From: Neoceratodus forsteri
Lineage: Eukaryota > Chordata > Ceratodontiformes > Ceratodontidae
NCBI GenBank assembly: GCA_016271365.2
Contig: CM057456.1
Location: forward strand, 606,799,501 to 606,863,500
Direction of reading: 5' to 3'
DNA: 64,000 bases
This document shows, piece after piece, positions 1 through 11,190 of the stretch. The position numbers were made by a program, and so were the translations under genes. Position 1 is the stretch's first letter; each line of letters opens with the position of its first letter. The notes beneath the pieces were generated by a model. It ran no database searches. It was not told the origin of the DNA and worked only from the letters and a program-made list of their open reading frames with translations.

Positions 1-504
1 CCACCTGAACATCATCCTTGGAGTCTCTTATACCTTAAGAGACACCAATCAGAGGCCTGATTAACTTATATTATGTGGCTTCCTTGTGTACCTACCCTCG
101 CACCAAAAGCCTGTACTTGCATTGTAATGTTTCTGGAATGTTTGTGATATTTTTGAAAGATTTTGCCAGTTTAACTCTACATCCCCTTTTCATTTCCATT
201 TAAAGTGAATTGAGAGAACCCTGTACATTGGTGCTGGCTAGTACTGGCACTGCACAAGCAGGGCAGTCCTTCTATGTGTCCATCATATAAATCTGTAGTG
301 AAACAAAACCCTTTCCACACTGTATGAAAACATTATTAAAAATGTGTTTAAAACCAGGTTTTAGCATGGTCCTCAGTGTGTCCACACTGTCTTCCAATAC
401 CATGCTAGCTTGTTTGGGTTCCCATGCAGCATTACAACTCCAGCGTAAAGCGTTGTGGGTGTGGAAGTGCAATGTGAGATACCTCTTACTGGTAATTAGT
501 TGAG
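1..504. other. no recognisable feature
   Basis: I see no coding similarity, tandem repeat or RNA signature here. The open frame on the minus strand across 272-652 has no recognisable motif and runs into CR1 sequence, so I treat it as chance. Confidence 0.5.
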
Positions 505-945
505 CGAGCAAAGACCACGATTGGGACTTCCCAGTTCCCAGGTATAAACTATATAGAAGGATAGGAGTATGGGAAGGGGGGAATGGCCCTGTATGTAAAG
601 GAAGGGATAACTTATACCAGAGAGGAAGAGGCAGCGGGTAAGACAGAAGCATTGTGGGTACAGGTACAATCCACTAGGGGGAGGAAATCAGAGATGGGGA
701 GGTCTACAGGCCACCTTTCTACAGAAGAGGAGTTGGACAGGGTGCTATGGTCTCAAATCACATAATGCCCATTAAGGTGGAGGTAGTAATAATCAAGGAT
801 TTCAATCTACCTGGGGTAGACTGGAAAATCCCAGCTGCATTCTGCACTAGGGAGCAAGTACTGCAAGGATGCATTACAGGGTGGTTTCCTGGCCCAGGGT
901 GTATGTAACCCATTAGGGCGAGGGCTGTACTGGACCTGGTTCTTA
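505..945 (+). pseudogene. CR1 LINE endonuclease fragment (left half of split element)
   Basis: This is a decayed piece of the apurinic-like endonuclease of a CR1-type LINE on the plus strand. Visible landmarks are an ALYVKEGI block near 583-606, a degraded YRPP region near 700, a DFNLPGVDW block near 800-830 and an AVLDLVLRN block ending near 945. These match in order the same blocks of the better CR1 copies in this window. Frames are broken several times. The reading stops at 945 inside LVLRN and resumes near 5310, so the minus-strand CR1 at 946-5305 is inserted into it. Confidence 0.75.
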
Positions 946-1089
946 GAAACATAGAAACATAGAAGTTGACGGCGAATGGACATAGGAGCCCATCTGGTCT
1001 GCCCATTTCTTTCTACCTTATAAATGTGCCATCGACCTTTGCTCTGTCAGTGGCTATCTATTCATACTCATTTGTATTGCTCCTTATGC

Positions 1090-2629
1090 CTATCCCATGC
1101 CTGTTTGAAGCCCTGCACTGTATGCATAGCCACCACTTCTTGAGGTAGGCCATTCCATGCATCCACCACCCTTTCTGTGAAAAAGAATTTCCTCACATTC
1201 TCCCTTAATCGCCCTCTCTAATCTCATGCTGTGTCCTCTTGTCCTGCTATTTTTCTTGTATTTAAACATGTTAGACTCTTTCACCTTGTTAATGCCCTTA
1301 AGGTGTTTGAATGCCTCGATCATATCACCTCTCTCCCTCCTTTGCTCAAGGGTATACGTATTGAGCTCTGTTAATCTGCCCTCATATGTCTTCTGATGCA
1401 GTCCCTGCACCATTTGGGTTGCCCTTCTCTGGACTGCCTCAATTTGGTTAATGTCGTTGTGAAGGTGTGGCCTCCAATACTGCACGCAGTACACCAGTGT
1501 CTTGTAAAGAGGGATTATTACCTCCCTCTTACGACTTGTGATACCCCTACTAATACACCCTAACACCCCTCTAGCCTTACCTACTACTTTAGATGTCTGC
1601 TTGATGATTTCAGGTCATCAGTGATGATGATGCCAAGTCTCTTCTTCCTTTGTGACTGCTAGCAACTCCTCCCAGCCTATAGGTGGCTTCAGGGTTTCTT
1701 CCCATGTGCATGATTTTGCACTTCTTTGCATTAAATCCCAGTTGCCACTCTTCTGACCATTTTGCTAGTTTATCCAGATCTCTTCTCATTCTGCCCACCC
1801 CATCTGGATCATCTACTCTGTTGCAGATCTTGGTGTCATCTGCAAACAGACAAGCTTCTACCTCTAGTCCATCTGCAAGGTCACTAATGAAGATGTTGAA
1901 GAGGACTGGTCCCAGGACTGATCCCTGAGGTACCCCACTTGTGACTTGCATCTCTTCTGACTGTATACCATTTACCACCACTCTATGTTTTCTTCCCGTC
2001 AACCAGTTTGCCACCCAGTTGACCAACTTCTGACCGACCCCAAGCCTACCCAGCTTATTTATCAATCTTCTATGTGGAACAGAGTCAAAAGCTTTGCTGA
2101 AGTCAAGATAGGTGACATCAACTGCTCCCCCTTGGTCCACCACTCTGGTTACCCAGTCAAAGAAATCTATGAGATTAGTTTGACAGGACCTTCCTTTTGT
2201 AAATCCACGCTGTCTTGGATCCTGTGCCCCTATGGATTCCAGGTGTTGCACTATCCTTTCCTTAAGGAGTGCCTCCATAATCTTGCCCACTACTGAGGTA
2301 AGACTGACTGGTCTGTAGTTCCCTGCCTCCTCCCTGCTACCACTCTTGTGGAGCGGGATCACATGAGCCCTTCTCCAGTCTTCTGGGACCTCTCCTGTGC
2401 TCAGAGACTCACTAAACAGTTCTGCTAATGGCTCTGCTAGTTGCACCTTTAGCTCCTTAAGTACCCTGGGATGTATGCCATCAGGTCCCATTGCCTTATC
2501 CACCCTGAGCTTAGCAAGCTCTTGTAGGACCCTTTCTTTTGTGAAGGGAGTAGTGCTCACCTCCTCCCCCTGTGTCCATGGTGTTGAGCTGTGGGCCTGC
2601 CCTACCTTCTCTTCAGTAATACTGAACAA
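1090..2629 (-). pseudogene. CR1 ORF2 reverse transcriptase region
   Basis: Reverse transcriptase of the LINE at 946-5305, used for target-primed reverse transcription. A 339-residue open frame (2629-1610) holds a NYRPVSLTS block near residue 104, motif A YLDFSKAFD at about 174-182, the SGVPQGS block at 231-237 and the catalytic FADD at 262-265. A frameshift near 1610-1566 moves the C-terminal part, starting MLGCISRGITSRKREV, into another frame that stays open to 1090. That part keeps the RRATQMVQGLH and RRERGDMIEAFKHL blocks typical of CR1. The core catalytic residues look intact, so decay is modest. The start given is the edge of the open frame; the real ORF2 begins upstream with the endonuclease. 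Confidence 0.88.
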
Positions 2630-3111
2630 AAGTATCTATTTAGGATAGATACTTACATGGTTCCTCCTCCTCACATGCTCCCTTTTCTCCATTAAGCTTA
2701 GCAATAGCCCCTCTGGACTTTCTCCTTTCACTAATGTATCTATAGAAAGTCTTGTCACCTTCTTTTACTGTTCGTGCTAGTGTTTCCTCAGTTTGGGACT
2801 TTGCCTGACTTACTGCCTTCCCTGCTTCCCTTAGGGCAGTTTGGTATGCCTCCCTATCTTCATCCCGCTGTGTTCCCGTATATTTCCTGAAGACCAGCCT
2901 TTTGGCTCTGACATTTTCTGCTACTGTATTTGAGAACCAAAGTGGTTTCCTTCTTCTTTTGCTTCTTTTCTGTCTAACACAATGGGATGCTGCTTCAAGT
3001 ATTGCATCCTTAATGCTTGCCCACTTTGCCTGTACCCCTCACCTGTGTTTCTTTTGCCAGGGCTAGTTTAACTCTGTTGGCCATCTTATCAAAGTCAGCT
3101 CCTCTGAAGTC

Positions 3112-3990
3112 CTATATTTTTGCCTTGGAATGGGATGATTTAGATGTAGCAGCCAAATTGAACCATACCATGTGATGGTCACTGGTCCCCAGGTGACCTT
3201 CTACCTGGAGATCTGTGATCCCTTCCCTGTTAGTCAGTACTAGATCTAGGATAGCCCTGTCTCTTGTGGGTTGTTGTACCAGTTGTTTGAGGCCCTCCCC
3301 CTGCAGGTAATCCATTATGTGTCTAGTTCTGGCATATGTTCCTGCTGGTATTGACCAATCTGTATCTGGCATGTTGAAGTCTCCCATTATCAGAACCTCC
3401 CCTTTAGCTGTCATATTTTGTATATCTTCTAACAGTAATGTGCCTATGTCCTCCCCCTGGTCTGGGGGCCTGTAGACAACCCCAGTTCTTATGGCTGTCC
3501 CATTTCCTGTTTCCAGGGTGACCCACAGTTCTTCTAGTCTTATGTGTATTCTGAATTTCTGTAGCTTTGATATTTTCATTGACATACAGGGCCACTCCTC
3601 CCTCCTTTTGCACCTCGGTCTCTTCTGAACAATACATAGCCAGGTACTGAAGTCTCCTGCGTGTGGTTACTGGTAAACCACGTCTCACTAATTGCTACTA
3701 TGTCCAGTTTAGCCTCTGACATTATTGCCTGCAGGTCTGGGATCTTATTTCCCAGGCTGTGAGCATTTGTGTACATGATTTTCCATTGGCCAGATTCAGT
3801 GTGTTAGTTGTTGGGTGAGGTTTGGCAATACCCCTGTGCGTCGTATGGGGGAGACAAACCTTTTTTCTTACCTGGTGATGCAAATGAACTGCAAACATAC
3901 TGGATCCCTGTTTGACCACTAGCAGAGGGGGGAGGGGTGTTCTTCCCATTCGATGTATGGGGTGCTGCACCCCTCTCCCCATTTGCTAGT
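3112..3990 (-). pseudogene. CR1 ORF2 endonuclease region
   Basis: N-terminal endonuclease of the same LINE, which would nick target DNA before reverse transcription. The segment 3776-3576 has NAHSLGNKIPDL and the ISETWF motif. After a frameshift, 3688-3404 carries GGVALYVNENI. The segment 3585-3112 carries VVYRPPDQG, MGDFNMPDTDW, LDLVLTNRE and the catalytic SDHH. The domain is therefore complete in content but split over at least two frame changes. A linker of about 480 bases with many stops separates it from the reverse transcriptase. ORF2 probably starts between about 3990 and 3780, just after ORF1. Confidence 0.85.
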
Positions 3991-4066
3991 TTAAATATTC
4001 TGCAAAGACGCTAAACTTCTGCCCCAATGCACTGATTCCTCCTTAGTCAGATGCAGTCCATCAAAT

Positions 4067-4957
4067 TTAAAGAACTTTCGCCTCCAGAACTGTTGCCAGT
4101 TCCTCACAGATCTGTGTCCTTTTCCTGGCACCAGCCCTTGAGCCACGATTTAGCTCCCCTATCTCCCCTTCTCTGATCTTCCGTCCATCTGCCCCCCTCT
4201 CCCAGACTGGCAGGATCTCAGAGAAGGAGATGCCAGACGAAATGGATGATAGTTTGTCACCCAGCCTAGTCAGGTGTTCCTTGGTCTCCACAACTGACCG
4301 GCTGGCAAGATCATTAGTCCCTATGTGTACTAGGACATCAATGTTTTCTCCTGCTTTGTGAACAATTTTAGTCATGCGGTCAGTGTCTCTCCATGCTGAT
4401 GTACCTGGGAGACATCTGACCATTACCCCTGGCTGGAGATGGGTATCAACTCCCCGAATCATGGAGTCTCCTATAATCAAAAGTTTTTTGGATTTCCTTT
4501 TTGCTTTTTTTGTTTTGGTTCCTGATTTGGGTGAGTTTTGTTGTGCTAGCTCCTGTGCTGCAGTGTCCTGCTCTGCAGTGTCTTCTGTCTCTTTGTTTGA
4601 TTTCAGAGATAGAGGCAGATACCTGTTTGTAGTGTTTATATGGTTTTTGGAGGTAATATGTTGGAGAGCAGAGAGTGATGGGGCACCCGATTTGCCCCTC
4701 CTAACCACCTGCCAACCTCCTGGTCCAACTACCCTCCGCCGCCGAGGTTTTTCTGTTGGATGCTGGGGAAATGACGGATGGTTCTTATAATGTATTTCCT
4801 CTTGAATATGAAATTTGAGGCGTGCAATCTCTGCCCATGCTGCCCGGAGCTGAGCCCTAAGATCTCCAATGGCCCAGCATGTAGGACAGTGTCCTAAATC
4901 CTGTAAAACTGTCCTTCTGAAAATTGTTCCACAGTACCTGCAGTTAATGATATCCAT
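4067..4957 (-). CDS. CR1 ORF1 protein: zinc knuckle, coiled coil and SGNH hydrolase
   Basis: A 296-residue open frame. Residues 6-27 form a Cys-X2-Cys...Cys-X2-Cys finger (C6, C9, C24, C27). A short amphipathic stretch at about 30-55 could be a coiled coil. A low-complexity linker follows. From about 158 there is an SGNH/GDSL esterase-like fold with block I IIGDSMIRG (likely nucleophile S165) and block III HIGTNDLA (N215). Esterase domains in ORF1 are known for CR1 and L2 LINEs. The block V histidine is in DGLHL, encoded near 4050, but in another frame, so a frameshift near 4080-4120 cuts off the last catalytic residue. Otherwise this is the best preserved ORF1 in the window. Confidence 0.85.
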   Translation of the reverse strand: MDIINCRYCGTIFRRTVLQDLGHCPTCWAIGDLRAQLRAAWAEIARLKFHIQEEIHYKNHPSFPQHPTEKPRRRRVVGPGGWQVVRRGKSGAPSLSALQHITSKNHINTTNRYLPLSLKSNKETEDTAEQDTAAQELAQQNSPKSGTKTKKAKRKSKKLLIIGDSMIRGVDTHLQPGVMVRCLPGTSAWRDTDRMTKIVHKAGENIDVLVHIGTNDLASRSVVETKEHLTRLGDKLSSISSGISFSEILPVWERGADGRKIREGEIGELNRGSRAGARKRTQICEELATVLEAKVL

Positions 4958-5305
4958 TCCAGATAAGTTGCTGGGTTTATAACCTAGTCAGAGTAATTAG
5001 AAGGAAAAAAATGCAAGTAATGGTTTGATTGTGTTTTGTTTTTGTTTAACTTGTTATGACAAGTTAAATTACTAGTGCCCCTGTAAATGAGCTCACCTTG
5101 TGGATGCCCCACTGATCCACCCCTTCCTGCTCTGCCACAAGAAATGTCACAACTGTGGTATCCTATAAAAGGAGTGTAGTGTGGGGTGGTTGGGGATGGG
5201 GGTTGGTGACTGGGCCCTTCCCCTGCCGAAAAAGAAGAACCACGGACGAAAGAACAAGGAAGTAAGAGCAGAAACAATCAGTCAACAACAAATGCAGTAA
5301 CCCTG

Positions 5306-7505
5306 AAAGCTTATCCTAATGTCTGTCTGTCTGTGAGTATGTTCAGGATGTGAAAGTGGAAGCACTGCTTGCAGGTAGTGGCCACCAAACTATGTGGTTA
5401 CACCTGGACATGGGCAGAGGGGTTGGTCAGACCAGATCAAGGGTTTTAAACCTTAAGAGGGCTGACTTTGGTAGGATGGAGAAATTTTAGAAGTATACCT
5501 TGCTGGGATCAGAAGACAGAGATGGATGTAGAACAGAAATAAGCAGTAATAAAGGAAGGACTGATGGAAACCACTAGTGAGTGTGCCAAAAACAAAAGTA
5601 AGAAAACAGAGGCCAAAAATCCCAGCTGGTTTGGCAAGGAGGTGGCAAAAGCTGTAGGTGACAAGACGGCAGGCTTCTAAAAGTAAAAACGTACTCAGAA
5701 GGAGGAGGAGGATAGGGTAGATTACTCTGCTAAGTCAACGAAGGTGAGTAGAGTGGTTAGGGTGGAAAAGGCTACAAGGAAAGTGCAGCTAGCACGGGGG
5801 GTTAAAACAAGGGAGAAGGCCTTTTTCCAAAACATGATGCAGAAAAGGAACATAAAGGATGAGATAGTCACTTAAATCCCCAGGGCCAGATGCATGCACC
5901 TAAGATTCCTAATGGAACTGGTTGAGGCTCTGGCGGAGCCCCTGGCAGACCTCTTTAACACCTCTCTAGAGTCAGTGATCATGCCTCTGGATTGGAGAAC
6001 AGCACAGTGGTGTCTCTCCATAAAAGTGGGCCAAAGGATAAACCAGGGAACTACAGACCAATCAGCCTTACCTCAATTGTGAGCAAGCTGATGGAGATTA
6101 TCCTGCAAGAGAGACTGGTGAGCTTTCTGGAGGATAATGGGCTCCAGGATGTGAGGCAGCAGAGGTTTGTGTCGAGGAGGTCCTGCCAGACTAACATAAT
6201 TGACTTCTTTGGCTGGGTCACCAGGACAGTGGACAAAGGCCAAGCGGTTGATGTCCTGTATCTTGACTTCAGCAAGGCCTTCGACTCTGTTCCTCATAAA
6301 CGACTGGTCAGGAAGCTAGAAGACCTGGGAGTGGGGGCTAACCTTGTTGGCTGGGTCGCAATTTGGCTGCAGGACAGAAGCCAAAAGATGGTATTTGCTG
6401 GGAAATTCTCCAAAGCTAAGCCTATGACCAGTGGGGTCCCACAGGGCTCTGTGCATGGTCTGATGTTGTTTAGCGTATTCGTAAGTAATATCACAGATGG
6501 GATCAAGGGTGAGATCCACCTGTTCACAGATGACACAAAGCTCTTTGGGAGGGTGGACACAGAAGAGGGGAGACATGAACTCAGGGAAGACCTTATAGGA
6601 TAGAGAAGTGATCTGGCAGCAATTGGGGTTCAATGTTAAAAAGTGTAAAGTTATGCTCGTGGGGGTGAAAAACCCAGGGACAAAATACTGGTTGGGTGGT
6701 ACACAGGTAACCAGATCAGAGGAAGAAAAGGACCTGGGTGTAATTATCACGAGTGACCTGAAACACTTGGCACACTGCAGGAAAGCTGTGACCAAAGTGA
6801 ATCAGATGCTGAGCTGCATAAGAAGGGAAGTTACCAGCAGGAAACTGGAAGTCATTCTGCCACAGCACAGGCCTCTAGTGAGACCACATCTAGAGTACAG
6901 TGTGCAGTATTGGTGCCTTTTTCTCAAAAAGGATATCAACTTGTTGGAAACAGTCCAAAAAGGGCAACTGAGATGATCTAGGGCCAGAGAGGCAGCACCT
7001 ATGGGGAGAGGCTCAGGGGACTCAACATGCACTCTCTTGAGGACAGAAAGGAGGGTGGGGGGACATGAGTGAGACCTTCAAATACCTTAAAGGTATAAAT
7101 ATGATGAGCACTGAGGACCTCATCAGCCTTAATGGAAACAAGGCCACTAGGGGTAACAGCCTAAACCTGGGAGGGGGGGGCGGAGGGAGGGACGTTCTGC
7201 TTTGAGATGAGGAGGCACTTTTTCACCAAGAGGGTGGTGGCTAAGTGTAATGAGTTGCCATAGAAAGTGGTATCCCTAAAAATGGTGGACAGCTTCCAGA
7301 GAGTTTGGGACAGAGTAAGGGGAAAGTTGCAGATGGGGGGGGGAGACAGTATTTGAGAGTAGTCAAAGGGTATAGGGAGAGGAGGTCCATTTCCTATGTA
7401 AACACAGTGGGAACTGCATATTTGAGCAGACTAGATAAACCTTGAGGCCTTTATCTGTTGGCTCAATCATATGATTGTATGTAATGACTTAATTTCTATG
7501 TTTGC
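5306..7505 (+). mobile_element. CR1-type LINE, right half of split element
   Basis: Continuation of the plus-strand CR1 that starts at 505. Reading resumes with a degraded VQDV-VE...SGHQTMW block near 5335-5400, equivalent to the VEGHLGTSDHHMVW end of the endonuclease. The RVLNLKRADF linker start follows near 5440. The reverse transcriptase occupies about 5890-6980, and a decayed C-terminal region runs to about 7370. The 3' end has a TGATTGTATG...TTTCTATGTTTG tail near 7468-7504, again CR1-like. Confidence 0.8.
5890..6980 (+). pseudogene. CR1 reverse transcriptase, degraded
   Basis: Plus-strand reverse transcriptase of the CR1 split by the element at 946-5305. The longest frame, 5992-6603, contains KPGNYRPISLTS, RRSCQTNIIDFFGWV, motif A VLYLDFSKAFDSVPH, and TSGVPQGS. 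The catalytic box reads FTDD instead of FADD near 6524-6535. A stop at about 6601 and a frame change lead into 6608-6976, which keeps LGFNVKKCKVM, LGVIITSDL and the SCIRREVTSRKLEVILP block. It is clearly inactive. It belongs to a different CR1 subfamily from the 946-5305 copy. Confidence 0.85.
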
Positions 7506-8590
7506 TGTGCGTGCACACGCAGTGAACATCTTGCTATGAGAGTGGCTTTTACGGGGTGTGACACTGTCTGTCCAATGCAGAGTGGTCTGCAAGGGGCTCA
7601 CCAGTGTCACATTAATCATCAGCCAGGCTGGTCATGACAATGTTCTGTCTTGCTGGGCAGACACTTTGTGTAGTTCAAAGGAGAGAGTCAACCTGATCAC
7701 AGGGCAGCTCTTTCCCTTGATCTACATAATGCCACCCAGCAAACAAAGGTGATCTGTCATGATTAGCCTGCTCAAACCCATCCCTCGTAATTTTTTTTAT
7801 TACACCTGTAAAACAGAAAACTGTCCAGCTATACGTATTGCTATCATCGCTGTAACTGTCCACCACAGCCCAACCCATCTTAATAGTCTAGCACAGGGGT
7901 GCCCAATCCCACATATCGGCTGCTACCCCCCGCCACCTGTTTTACTTTTGCAACACCGGAGAGCCCACCCCCAGTGCTGCCAAACATAACACTGACACTC
8001 GGGGTGCCCAATCCCCCAGTGTCACCACCTGAAATAAAGAAAACCGTCCCTCATGGGTTTTTTTAATTACTCCTGCAAAACAGAAAAATTAGGAACATCC
8101 TCAAACAGTGCAGCCACTCATGATGCAATAGTCTCCTCTACTCCCATTGCATAATGAGTGGCTAGACTGTGTTGGAGGTGTTCCCAAGTCGAAGAAAGAT
8201 GCAGTGGGAATTGACCAAGGAATGTAAATAAACAGTTTTTTGTGTGGTTAACTCCAATATGGTGAGCAGTCTGTTTTTCACTTTTTAAAAGGAAAAAGGA
8301 ACCAGAATCAAACTGCTAGCTACATCAGCAGCCTCTGCGGAATGTGACCAGTCATACATTTTTTTTAAACTAGGGAAACTTTGAGGCCTAAAGGGGTTGA
8401 CGGTGTCCCTTTAAGAAATCTTTGTGGTCTACCCTTACCGTCCAACGTAATTGTAATTGTAACCATTAAACTGTTTTATTCAGTTTCTCCCTGTACATAT
8501 CCTAAGACTTTTTATACAACGATCTGCATGGATTTTTTCAAGACTGTATGTAATTGTTCAGTCTTAAATGTTTTGAGCCTGACTCAACTG
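7506..8590. other. no gene; short direct repeat
   Basis: No coding signal is recognisable. A motif GGGGTGCCCAATCCC occurs twice, near 7897 and near 8001, about 100 bases apart and in the same orientation, each followed by loosely similar C-rich sequence. The first is preceded by CACAGGG, which is faintly like a hAT transposon end, but I found no matching inverted end. Confidence 0.35.
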
Positions 8591-8599
8591 CATTTCCTC

Positions 8600-8750
8600 T
8601 GGAACTGCTTATTCTTCTTGTAATTTTTTTTCTGAGTATGTCCTTGATGTGGAATCTTTGTAAATGACCACTTATGCTCAAAGGTAATTGCCAAAGTTTT
8701 AAATAAATAAGTGATCAAATAAATAAATAACTAAATAAAGTGAATAGAAG
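8600..8750 (+). mobile_element. possible L2-type LINE 3' tip
   Basis: The stretch ends TGCCAAAGTTTTAAATAAATAAG followed by repeated TAAA/AAAT units to about 8745. This resembles the short 3' tips of L2 LINEs, compared with the tip at about 22010-22063 in this window. There is no coding part. Confidence 0.4.
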
Positions 8751-8879
8751 TAAAAAAAAGATTATATAGGTTTTTAAGAGAGACGCATTTAGGTTAAGAT
8801 TATAACCATAAATATGTATAAAAATGGCAGTGTGAAAAATGTTAAATACTTCCAATTTACCATTCCTACAAGAGGTACT

Positions 8880-8960
8880 GAATTTATTTATTTATTTTAT
8901 TAGGAAAGTCGGAAGTACATCCTTTGAGCTAAAAGCTCCTTTACGAAGGACCTTGTCATA
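8880..8960 (-). mobile_element. possible L2-type 3' tip, minus strand
   Basis: Read on the minus strand, this ends CCTAATAAAATAAATAAATAAATT after a short unique stretch. Such a tail fits an L2-like 3' end in the opposite orientation to the one at 8600-8750. The element body beyond 8960 is not recognisable. Confidence 0.3.
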
Positions 8961-10257
8961 ATAAAAAAAAACAAAGGTGGGACAAGACAGATGGGAACAT
9001 ATGCAGCAGTGAGGCATTATCAAAATAAGCAGTATTAAATACATGTAGTATACAGTATCACAGTAATGTCAACAATATTACAGAATTCACAAAAATTTGG
9101 AACACCAGATTATAAGAGATCTCACCCATGAAGAGAAGGAAAAGTGCAAAGTCAGAGAGGTACAGGAACCGAATAATAGCAAGTAGGTAGTAGTAACAGC
9201 ACTAGGAATGATATACTGTACAGTCATATTCCAAAGGTAAGCAGATTTTCTTACTGTCACTCAGAGGTAAAACACGTAAGGGCTTTTATCTGAAGTCCCA
9301 TGTAGAAGTCTCAGTTGAGGTGAAACATGTGGACAGATTCTTTTGTCTCGGCGTGGTCTCCTCAGATGTAGGTATGTCAATTTGTTTTGTATTAGTTGCT
9401 GTAACTGTTGTTTTTTAATCTTTGTCCAGTACCTATACAAGAATTCAAGCAATTCTTTTGCTAAGCTTTCTTAACAATAATATAATTTTGTACACAAAGG
9501 TACAGTTTCAGTGCTTTGTATGACACAACTTCCAATACTACTGTAACCTTTATCTCAACTACCTGTGGTGGGAGGTGAGGGGGGTTCGGGCTAATTCAGC
9601 TGCAGTCCTAGTACCACTTAAAATGGACCAATTATAGCAAAAAATGCAAAATCACAGAGCACGCGTCTCAAGGACTGGGGTGTGGTAGATATCATCCAGC
9701 TGCAGCAACTAGTACCAGTAGCCAGAATAGCAGCAGTGCAACAGTTCCAGAAACTAAAATTCCCTACGAAGATTCCCTTTGAAAATAATTATTTTTTTCT
9801 ATGGAATATACACTGTATCCCACATGCAGTATATCTCTGTTTTTAGAGCTGGTACTAATGCCTTTTACCCACTCTATCCATAAATAAACTCAGCATGCAA
9901 AGCTTCATATTGTAGTTTTGTATTACTCTGGCACTGGATTGTTTTTAAAGGTGAACTGTGCTGAACCTGTAAGTAATTATTCTCAGAAAATACGGTTTCC
10001 ATATATGTGACCCCATTTTGTTATTGTTCAGACTTTACTGGCCTGTTTGTAAATTCAGCGGGTGTTTCTGATTCACACCCTGGTGGTAAGTGCCATTTAA
10101 GAACTGTATTATGTAGTTTATGTCCCCTGTGGACCACAGAGTTTTGGAGTAGAACATGAATGTATTGTGAAAACAATGTAAGTTCTTCCTCCAGCCGTTC
10201 ACCCCGCCCCAGCGCCAGCACTTATCTACCATGTAAATGCCCCTCTACACTTACATG
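8961..10257. other. no recognisable feature
   Basis: AT-moderate sequence with several short open frames on both strands. None has a known motif, and I see no tandem or inverted repeat of note. Confidence 0.45.
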
Positions 10258-10546
10258 AAACATAGAACATAGAAACATAGAATCTTTCAGCAGGTAAGGA
10301 CCATACGGCCCACCTAGTCTGCCCATTTTCCTACTCACTGCTGCAGCCCCAGATCCTATTTGATCTGTGGCTCTCCTTCTCTGAACATCTCCAGGGTACC
10401 CTTATGTCTATCCCATGCACTCTTGAACCCCTGTATTGTTTTTGCACCCACAACTTCTGCTGGAAAGCTGATCCACAGCTCCACCACCCTTTCAGTGAAA
10501 AAGTATTTCCTAACATTACCCCTGAGCCTTCCACCTTTCAACCTCA
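10258..10546 (-). mobile_element. CR1-type LINE, 3' end (first part of split copy)
   Basis: Minus-strand 3' end of a CR1. The tail repeats ACATAGAA near 10258-10283 (plus-strand reading). It is followed by the conserved stretch that appears on the plus strand as CCACCTAGTCTGCCCATTTTCC and by the decayed C-terminal coding part (the FTER-VVELW-SFPAEVVGAKT block). It stops abruptly at 10546, where the LTR element begins, and resumes at 17549. Confidence 0.8.
10543..10546. repeat. 4-bp target-site duplication (left)
   Basis: CTCA immediately precedes the TG end of the LTR element, and the same CTCA follows its CA end at 17549-17552. Removing the element and one copy restores the expected CR1 sequence when compared with the copy at 49365-49390. 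A complication: CTCA also lies just inside the element at 11814-11817. Confidence 0.7.
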
Positions 10547-10765
10547 TGTAACCCCTCACCCCTTCCTTTTTAGCAAAACGACAGGTGGCATGCTGTTGAA
10601 GCTGACAGCAGTACCTGGTGGGGACCTGGGTTCGGGGAGGATGAGGTTACTCGGCACAGGGGAACCTAGGTTTGGCTATTCTGCACAGGGGCACCCAAGT
10701 AAATCCGAACACAGGAAGCAATAACTGTAATGTCCAGAACCAGGAATGGGATTCTTCAGTGTGCT

Positions 10766-10771
10766 TTTATT
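10766..10771 (-). promoter_or_regulatory. polyadenylation signal in 3' LTR
   Basis: AATAAA on the minus strand, within GTGAATAAAAGC. The same signal is at 16058-16063 in the 5' LTR. Confidence 0.55.
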
Positions 10772-10869
10772 CACATACTAGCTGAACAAACAAAGCATAG
10801 ATGGACCCCCATGGGGCTACATTTCCTGGTAATGCAGATTAGAGACTACAGAACACTTTGTCACCATTT

Positions 10870-11190
10870 TCAGCCCTCAGACTCTAAACCCACCAGGCAC
10901 ACAGCCCAGACTTGCACGCAGCTTTGGGTACACAGCCCGACTTGTATACACTTGGGTTTTCCCCACTGGCCCGGCTCCCCCGCCGGCCACTTGATCCACA
11001 GTCCATTGGAAGAATGAACCAATTATCATTTCCAGCCCTCAGGCTCTGAACCCACCAGGCATACAGCCTGGACTTGCATGCAGCTTTGGGTACACAACCC
11101 GACTTGTACACACTTGGGTTTTCCCCACTGGCCCGGCTCCCCCGCTGGCCACTTGATCCACAGTCCATTTGATGAATGAACCAATTATCC
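10870..11190. repeat. two tandem 162-bp units inside 3' LTR
   Basis: The TTGATCCACAGTCCATT landmark occurs at 10991 and 11153, giving a 162-bp period. Because 162 is divisible by three, the minus strand stays open through the units and yields a repetitive spurious reading frame. Such repeats in the upstream part of an LTR often act as enhancers. That role is inferred here. Confidence 0.8.

Larger units (their letters stand above)
946..5305 (-). mobile_element. near full-length CR1-type LINE, nested in another CR1
   Basis: On the minus strand the order is: 5' end near 5305, ORF1 (4957-4067), endonuclease (3776-3112), linker (about 3110-2630), reverse transcriptase (2629-1090) and a short 3' tail. 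The tail reads on the minus strand as TTCTATGTTTCTATGT (946-961), close to the octamer tail typical of CR1 elements. Both ORFs and the tail are present, so little or no 5' truncation occurred. Frameshifts and stops lie in the endonuclease and linker. It interrupts a plus-strand CR1 that continues on both sides. The exact 5' edge is uncertain by about 30 bases. Confidence 0.85.

Noticed and set aside
1985..2296. 103-residue plus-strand frame
   Set aside because: Exact antisense of the CR1 reverse transcriptase core.
7893..8030. hAT transposon end
   Set aside because: CACAGGGGTGCCCAA is only faintly hAT-like and no inverted partner or 8-bp duplication was seen.
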